NCBI GenBank assembly: GCA_918026815.1
Contig: CAKJVC010000010.1
Coordinates: 2,544,501 to 2,608,500 of the forward strand
Reading direction: 5' to 3'
Origin: Chalara sp. BL73
Taxonomy: Eukaryota > Ascomycota > Leotiomycetes > Helotiales
DNA length: 64,000 nt
The number at the start of each line of letters is the position of its first letter. The stretch's first letter is position 1. Below, in pieces: positions 57,056 to 64,000 of the stretch. Made by a program: the position numbers and the translations under genes. Below the pieces are notes generated by a model that saw nothing but the letters and a program-made list of their open reading frames with translations, did not search any database and was not told the DNA's origin.

Positions 57056-58108
57056 GACTTTCTTGGCATGTTTGTTCCTTCTGCTCGTTTTGGGTAAAAA
57101 ATACCTCAGATGGAATGGCTTTAATTTTTTGCTGAGAGCGTAGCTTTTCTTTTTTTCTGTGCCGCAAAAGCTTCGAAAAGTCCATGCAAGTGGGTCTTAC
57201 ATATATTGTACTTTTGAGCTGACGAACGCACTGGCCACTCCTAAGTAGCGATAGTCCTGTATCTTAACTAGGGGTAATAGCACAAGCAATTATCATCATA
57301 TTAGTTATCCAAGGGAACAGAACCCGAGACTGAAATACATAATAGCGAGTTGGCATGACCCCTACTACTTGAATAATTGGTAACTTTGTAGTCGCGTATA
57401 CATTTCCACCACATTTTCCGAAGCCTTTATTACTAGGGTCAAGAACATCACCTTCTGACGATCTAAGAATATAGGGTCAGGGCCAGGTAGCTGTTCAGTT
57501 CAGTGCATACATTCAGCGGATTTTCGTTCCCTGGTATCTAGATTGTCTTTCATTTCGTGCTACCTGAGTGTCGGCAATTGTATTAGCCTAGATGCTTGTG
57601 GAGAAAGAAACACCAAGAGGCCATCATTATGTGCTTTATCTGTATGTTACCCTATTTATATTTACATCCTGTAAAGTTTTCCTATCTAGTTCAATGGACT
57701 CTAACCTTAACGAATATGCTTGTTAATACCTTAGCCTGTTTTTTTTAATGGTACACAAGATCTCGCTTATTTAGGGAGAAGCGGAGCTGTTTTTCGATTT
57801 AATATGTAAGGTTCCTTATTAATAAAGGAACGGCTTATAGTGTAACATAAATAGCCTTCGTTACCCCAAATAGATCATAATCTTTAAGTTGTACAGTTCC
57901 TTATAAAATAATACTCTATAGCTTTTATATGCGATCCTATGTATTAGATAGAGTTTCTTTCTCACCAAATTTCGTCAAATCGCCACAAATCACGCATTCC
58001 GCTCACGTGACCAAGCGCTGAGAAATCATCGCCTCCCTCCACTTTTATGTTCGCGCTTGTAAATTTTTGCTGCGACGAATACTGAATTTTTTTTTTTTTA
58101 CTGTCACA
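57056..58108. other. AT-rich intergenic region
   Basis: Strongly AT-rich, especially 57600-57960; no gene or recognisable repeat copy. It separates the pseudogene from the MFS exporter. Confidence 0.5.
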
Positions 58109-59686
58109 ATGGAAGAGACACAGCCTTTGCTAGCTCAGGCTCACGCTCCTCAAGTTGGTCATGCAGACCGGCCGCTGGTTGACTTTGATCCAGCCGGTGA
58201 TCCTGACAATCCGCTCGAGTGGCAAAATACATATAAGCGGGGGGTGATTCTATTGCTTGCTTTCATGGCTTTCACAGTGTACCTTGAACCCACCCACTGC
58301 AGATTTTCGACGCATAGCTAACATGTGGCTCAGGACCTTTACTTGCATTGGTATTGTACCTGTTGCCGAGCAGATCGCACTTGATCTAGAGGGGAAAGAG
58401 AGCAAATCTGCAAGTATTCTGGTCGTCACGGTCTGGGAATTGGGAGAAGCTGCTGGACCGCTTCTCATTGCGCCGCTTTCTGAGATCTATGGCCGCTACC
58501 CCGTCTTTAATTTCGTCAATCTCTTTTTCATAATAGGCGTAGTTCTTTCGGCGTGCAGTCAGACAACGAATCTGCTTATCTTCTCCCGCTTTATCACTGG
58601 ACTTGCGGTAGCATCAAATGTGCTTAACCCTTCAATTGTCGGCGATATATTCCCATCTGAATCTCGAGGCTCAGCAATGTCACTGATTATGCTTGCACCT
58701 CTTCTTGGAGGCGCTATTGGGCCAGCGATCAGTGGAGCTATTGCTGAGAGCATGGGTTGGCGAACCATTCTTTGGATAAGTGCAGCTATGGCCACCGTTT
58801 GTGAAATACTATTCTTCACTCTATTTCGTGAAACGTACAAGGTTCCCATCTTGCAGCGCAAAGCGGCTAGGTTGCGTAAAGAGTCACAAGATGAATCATT
58901 CAAATGTGCATGGGATACAGAAGTATCAGGCATGAATGGGTCTTGGTGGTCAGCACTGCGCCTCTCCATCAAAGTTCCGATCACTATTCTACTGGATTCG
59001 ACAGTACTTCAGATTATGTCGTTCTATGGTGCCTTTGTGTTCGCCTTCTATTATATCTTGGCAACAACCCTGCCAACTATATTACGGGAGAATTATGGTT
59101 TTACCCCATCAATGATAGGCTCCTCTTTTTTGTGTTTCAGTAAGAACCGCATCGCTTAATATTCAAGACTACGTTGCTAATATGTGTAGGTATTGGAGCA
59201 ACTGCTGGAATTATTTTGAACAACATGCTTCTCGATAGGATATACATTAATATGGGAAAGTCTCGAGGAGGAGGAGCTCAGCCCGAGTATCGACTACCGC
59301 TTTCAGTCGGCGGTGCAATTGTCATGCCACTCGTTGTGGCACTTTACGGTTGTGTACCATCTATACACGGCCCGATTTATCTAATGTTGCTGTCGGTCTC
59401 TTTACTTGGACTCGTTATGATGACGATTTTTGTTCCACTATCCTCATATATAGTAGATTCTTTCGGGCTTCATTCCGCTTCTGCGATGACCATGATGCTG
59501 TTAACTCGATGCTTGGGTGGGACTTTACTACCACTAGCAGTCCCGGCCGTCACTATGGCTGTTGGGCTTGGATATGCCTTTTTGATATTGGCAGCTATTT
59601 GTGTCATTCTAATTCCTTTCCCCATGTTGACCATGCGTTATGGCAATCTGTGGCGTGAGCGATCTGTGTACTCAAGGACTGAATAA
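58109..59686 (+). CDS. MFS transporter, drug:H+ antiporter-1 type
   Basis: Exons 58109-58278, 58334-59139 and 59190-59686 give 490 aa. The start DPAGDPDNPLEWQNTYKRG is typical of fungal DHA1 exporters. Twelve spans are suggested, with the MFS loop 2-3 motif LSEIYGRYPVFN and the motif C helix LAPLLGGAIGPAISGAIAE. Related proteins (Tpo1, Flr1, fungal Mfs1) export polyamines, azoles and plant or self-made toxins. No biosynthetic gene is beside it. Start ATG follows a T-rich leader. Substrate unknown. Confidence 0.9.
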
Positions 59687-60430
59687 TGACGCTGGGATGG
59701 GTGGATGAAAGGTAAGAACCTAAGCATGCGGACCTTGGGAACGGAAAAATGCATTTTAAAACAGGGGCTGAGTATCATACTCAATAGAAATAGATGGACG
59801 CAACTTGCATGCATACTGAAGACCATCACCTTGCTGTGGTGACGGCGCACCAAGATATGATCTTTTTCAATGAGCGAACTTATAAATATTCACAACAACA
59901 TCAGTCCCTCTTGCTAATCTTGAATTATTTTCAATTTCCTCCCTTATGTTTTCTCTTAGGTTCGATCAACATCTTGTTCCACCGTTGTAACTAATCCGTT
60001 CTTCATATCCTAACTTCAGTATTGATTTGTTTGAATAGGATTATATTGTTGTAGATGGATTAACTCTATTGCATAAAACTAACTACTGTAATTTCAGTTT
60101 TTAAATGGCTATTAATTTATTAGTCTCAAACTTCACCTATATATCAGAATTACAGTTAAATCGTCATATATACAGAGTTTTATAAAGTTAGGTAAAATAG
60201 TAGTTGAGATATAAAAATGTCAAAATCGTGTGTTCTGGGTGGCCGGGTTGGTGATATGGCTAGGGTGGTGATGGAATACGTTACGTCATGGGTCTACCGC
60301 AAGATTAGGTAAGCTACTTCGTTTCAATTCTCGGAAACAACATCTCCATCACGATTTGCGAACAGGTTCTAACTGTAACTAGAATATCGATTATAGACAA
60401 GGAAAAAGCCAAACCAGTCAGACCTTGATT
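59687..60430. other. AT-rich intergenic region
   Basis: Between convergent genes; 59990-60230 is very AT-rich without recognised element. Confidence 0.5.
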
Positions 60431-61651
60431 CTACCAGACAGATTCAAGTCCATCTACACCCACAGGTCGTTCGCCTAGAGTGGTGATACGAAATCCATGC
60501 CGTAACCCTTCTCCCTGGCTATGAACATCATAGTCAGAGATGGCCGTGTGCGCCGTAACACGATTGTCCCATATGGACACCGTTCGATCGTCCCACTTGA
60601 TGCGGACCTGGATATCTTGGCTTGAGGTGATATGCTGATACGATTAGCAGAATTGCTAGCACTCAAAAATCGAATTGACGCTTACGTTGAAGAGCAACTT
60701 TAGCAATGCATCGGACTCTTCCTCCTTCAGACCAATAATCCTCTTGGTGAAACCTGGGTTCACGAATAGTGCCTTCTCTCCCGTGACCTGCAGCAAACAC
60801 AATGGTTAGATCTTTTAGTTTGAACAGGAAGGTGGAAGAGATGCTTGCGACATACAGGGTGGACCCGAACAATTGGATGATCGGACTTCACGGGCTCTCG
60901 ACGAACAAACTTCCCATCACGTCGCGCGTTGTCAGCTTGAGGGAATCCACTGTGTTCGGCCCGGAGACCTTGGAGGAGTTTCTTGATAGGGTCAGAAAGC
61001 CGTTCGTATGCAGCGACTTGTGATGTCCATCCAGTATCACCCCCCGTTGCTGGTACAGCCAGGAGTGTGAGGATAGTGAGAGCCGGTGGCTGGTGCTCGT
61101 ATGATACGTCAGAATGATATCCAGTTGTTGTGAGTTTGCTTGATCGACGTTGAGCACGGTATAAATTATCGGGTCCGAGATAGATGTTGTGAAACTCGAT
61201 AGCACCTTCGACATGTGCACCGACGGGCTGGGAACTATCAGTCACTAACAACTCCAAAAAGCGGAGTACTTACATGAACATGTAGCTTGCCAAAGGATAA
61301 CCCAAACTCCTTCTGTTTCTCGACTCCTATGTCTTTAAAGTCCTGGTCACGGAATACGACAACGCCTCTTTCTGCTATCAGTAATGACAACTCATCTTTT
61401 TGTTCTTCGGACAATTGGGATAGCTGGATTCCTATTATCTCTGTTCCAATCCGTGGGGTTAATTTTGTGATTCTGACACTTGGATTCTTGGTGTCGAGAA
61501 GGTGTGGTTTTGCCTTATCCGCCTTTAGCCCACGATCACTGTACTCGAATAGCTCGGTTGGTGGGAAAGTAGTTGTTTCATCGTGTATAGGTAGGTAGTG
61601 GCTATATTTGTACTTTAAACCTGTCAGTGCGTGCTCTTCGGGCGTTTTCAT
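60431..61651 (-). CDS. TauD/Jlp1-type sulfonate/alpha-ketoglutarate dioxygenase
   Basis: Exons in coding order 61651-61274, 61227-60856, 60787-60686 and 60634-60431 give 351 aa. The conserved start of the fold reads [21 protein letters not shown] and [10 protein letters not shown]. The Fe(II) ligands are in YHSDVSYE (HxD) and AHTAISDY (distal His), and HGFRITT holds the alpha-ketoglutarate-binding Arg. The overall pattern follows yeast Jlp1, which releases sulfite from sulfonates such as taurine and isethionate under sulfur limitation. The gene is divergent from an MFS anion symporter 1.17 kb away. All key residues are present. Confidence 0.92.
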
Positions 61652-62819
61652 TTTTTCTTACTGAACCGTGTTGTTCCTTGTTATATGCGTGGTGGATTTT
61701 CAGTTGTGCTATGTTGCTAATTTCAGCATCACTGGGAGCATCTTCTGTGGTTGACGGCGCCATATTATTCCCTAGGATATACTAAATAGTTGAGTCCAAG
61801 CTGCGTCGTGATGGTTTATGAAGTCCTCCGCTTCGACCCCGCACTTCCGCTATCTCTTGCAAAATGGTGTCATTGAGGTTTTCCCTCTTGACTCGAATTA
61901 CTAGCAAGACAATTGGGAGTATTTGTATACAAAATCGACTTATTGGATTGATATCCCGCGTTTCATTTCTTAGTGTACTCGCACACAACTCTTAGCTTGC
62001 TGCTGTTGGCAACCTATAGGATCCTGGTGTCGGCCAAAGTGCATACAACCCTAATATCGTCCAGGGCAAAAGATCTCAACAACCCATCTTCGCTATTGTA
62101 CAGTAGTCACTCCGGTATCGTTCCATTTTATGTCTATCCTAAGGTGTCTAAACAGGGCAGGCTCATTCTTAGCTACAATAGCCACCCCCTAGTCTAGAAT
62201 TTCTTGTTGAATGACCCTTCGACTTGGGGAATGATGTTAAACTATGAAGTAGAGCTTAGAAAAGCTGGATAGATATTGGATCTCGACATCCATCCATGCA
62301 AGCACTAAATAATTGGTCGTTTGAAGTCTGCTGCAGTTTCCCCCATCGGTTTCCAGCCCAGTGGCAAGCAAAGATGGGGGTTCTCGTCATAAATTGCAGC
62401 ATCGCTGCCGTATGTCATGGCATCATGACTTCAGATCCCACCAAGTCAAGTTCTAGAAGTCGAAATATGTCCTTGCAAGCACGCGAGATTCTTGCCAAGC
62501 GCCTGGAGCTGTCAAGTCCTCGGAGCGCACCTCCGTTTCCACTCATTTTATTGATCGGCAGCTGTTGTAACTTATTGTAGTATCACTATGACCAGAATCT
62601 ATGAATCAACTGCAGGGGGTGTCCCATCAAAGGCTTTCATAGAACTCTTGACTGTGCTCTTGGCTTATGTATGCAATTTTGCCGAGATAGCGACAATCGT
62701 AACATCCATGCATGGCCCCGGGCGTTGCATAGAAGAGCTCTTCTCTATAAAGTTCGGAAATACGCTCACGAATTTGGTATCTGGCAGGAATAAAAGTACA
62801 GTTGTTTTCCTTACTGACA
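61652..62819. promoter_or_regulatory. Shared dioxygenase/transporter promoter region
   Basis: 1.17-kb divergent spacer. It holds no supported gene; regulatory sites could not be assigned with confidence. Confidence 0.45.
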
Positions 62820-64000
62820 ATGGCCGAAAAAAAGACGGAGGTGGGAATCAGCACCGCCAAGGACAGCCCGACACTCTCCTCTCAGTTCTCAGGCAGGGAA
62901 AAGGATCCAGAAAAGATTCGTCAAAAGATCCTGGATACGGAGAAAGAGCAAGAGCAGCCGACAGGCCATGCGATTACAAGTCTTTTTAAGAAAAGAAAGA
63001 AGCAGGATCCGAATGCCATCGCAACACAACCGTCAGTATTTGACGACCCAATCACTGCCCAGTACTTTCAACCGCATGTGAAGTATGAGAACCTCCACCG
63101 TTTTGATCCGTCCTTTAAGTGGACGTGGGCAGAGGAATCTGTGAGTTATATCTAATGTAATTTATAATGAGTTAATTATGCTAATGTGGAAGAAACTGGT
63201 AAAACGTATTGATTGGAAAATCACTCTTTGGGCGTGTTTGGCTTTCTTTGCCCTTGACTTAGACAGAAGTAATCTCAGCCAAGCCAATACGGACAATTTC
63301 TTAGAGGATATGAATCTGAATACAAATGGTTCGTCCGGAAAACCCTTACCTGGTATATACTAAAGCATGAAATGCAGACTATAATCTGGGAAACACAATT
63401 TTTAAGACCGCATTCTTGTTGGCCGAATTGCCCTCACAATTGATCAGCAAGAAAATTGGTAAGAACCTTTCCAATGATTCTCACCAAAAATTACTGACAT
63501 GTAAATTTCAGGTCCTGATCGCTGGGTAAGCTCAATCTCGAAAAAATAATTAGGATCTAGAGCTAATTGAAATTAGATTCCAGCACAGATGATTCTTTGG
63601 AGTATCGTTGCCGCATCCCAATTTTGGCTCAAGAATCGAGCATCATTCTTGGCGATTAGAGCGGTCTTGGGAATGCTCCAAGGAGGATTCATTCCCGACA
63701 TTATTCTATATCTGGTATTGTGTTCTGTTTTTAGTCGCTAGCTCAAGATTGACGATTCTAGTCATACTTTTTCAAAGGAACAGAGCTTCCACTCCGCCTA
63801 GCTTTATTCTGGATGGCAAATCGTCTCACTGACGTGATCGCTCCATTGCTCGCGTATGGACTTTTGAGACTTCGGGGATATCATGGGTATGAGGGATGGC
63901 GCTGGCTGTAAGTAATGATTTCCTAACACTAATTTAAAACAGGAGTGATACTAAGCATTTTCAGATTTCTGATTGAGGGCATTTTGACATTGGCGATTGG
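62820..64000 (+). CDS. MFS anion:cation symporter (Dal5/Yct1/Tna1 family), cut by window end
   Basis: Partial gene. Exons so far: 62820-63140, 63193-63328, 63378-63458, 63512-63525, 63577-63714, 63762-63907 and 63967 to the end; phases agree. About 106 hydrophilic residues precede the first span [25 protein letters not shown], the family start. Then follow [29 protein letters not shown] and [25 protein letters not shown], typical of the allantoate/nicotinate/cysteine transporter family. Exon four is 14 nt. By position next to a Jlp1-type dioxygenase it may import a sulfonate or organic sulfur compound. The long acidic-basic N terminus is unusual. Confidence 0.88.

Noticed and set aside
62296..62580. 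94-codon plus-strand frame
   Set aside because: No recognisable family, no clear leader, and it lies in the divergent promoter region.

Overview
The window reads as nuclear DNA of a filamentous ascomycete (Pezizomycotina; a leotiomycete-like genome is my best guess, not proven). Genes lie about 2 kb apart on both strands. Most are split by short introns (about 45-130 nt) with GT..AG ends and CTAAC/CTAAT branch points. The families are typical of this group: GH131, Rad4, a Yvc1-type channel, Ctr and FRE metal uptake, a Jlp1-type dioxygenase, and a transcription factor without a zinc cluster. AT-rich repeat copies carry an excess of C-to-T/G-to-A changes like those left by repeat-induced point mutation (RIP). 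Exon models below were built by hand from splice signals, reading phase and family motifs; no transcript data were available.

Layout. 0-6.4 kb: SDR reductase, a Pol III-like element, secreted GH131 glucanase, ubiquitin C-terminal hydrolase, pyridoxamine-phosphate oxidase. 7.6-10.8 kb: zinc alcohol dehydrogenase, tail-to-tail with a transcription factor. 12-20 kb: an orphan gene, a DJ-1/PfpI protein with a possible signal peptide, a frameshifted methyltransferase, a cytochrome b561-type membrane protein, a short Dcc1-like protein. 20-31 kb: a 1530-residue RhoGEF, a CsbD-like stress protein, the 11-exon Yvc1/TRP channel, PI31. 31.5-38 kb: second alcohol dehydrogenase, a small orphan, and a polytopic membrane protein between two diverged direct repeats. 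38-50 kb: MOSC protein, Rad4/XPC, MDP1-type phosphatase, GNAT acetyltransferase, APC permease. 50-64 kb: alginate-lyase-fold enzyme, ferric/cupric reductase divergent from a Ctr copper transporter, a decayed UDP-glycosyltransferase, an MFS exporter, a Jlp1-type dioxygenase divergent from an anion:cation symporter that runs off the window end.

Two gene pairs probably act together. The reductase and Ctr pair would reduce and import copper; their shared promoter holds four GCTCA cores. The dioxygenase and transporter pair looks like sulfonate uptake and desulfonation, recalling the yeast JLP1/YCT1 neighbourhood. The rest are housekeeping or lineage-specific genes without an evident cluster. I found no convincing novel multi-gene system; the most unusual signals are the Pol III-like element, three GC-AG introns, two decayed genes and the RIP-like repeat pair.
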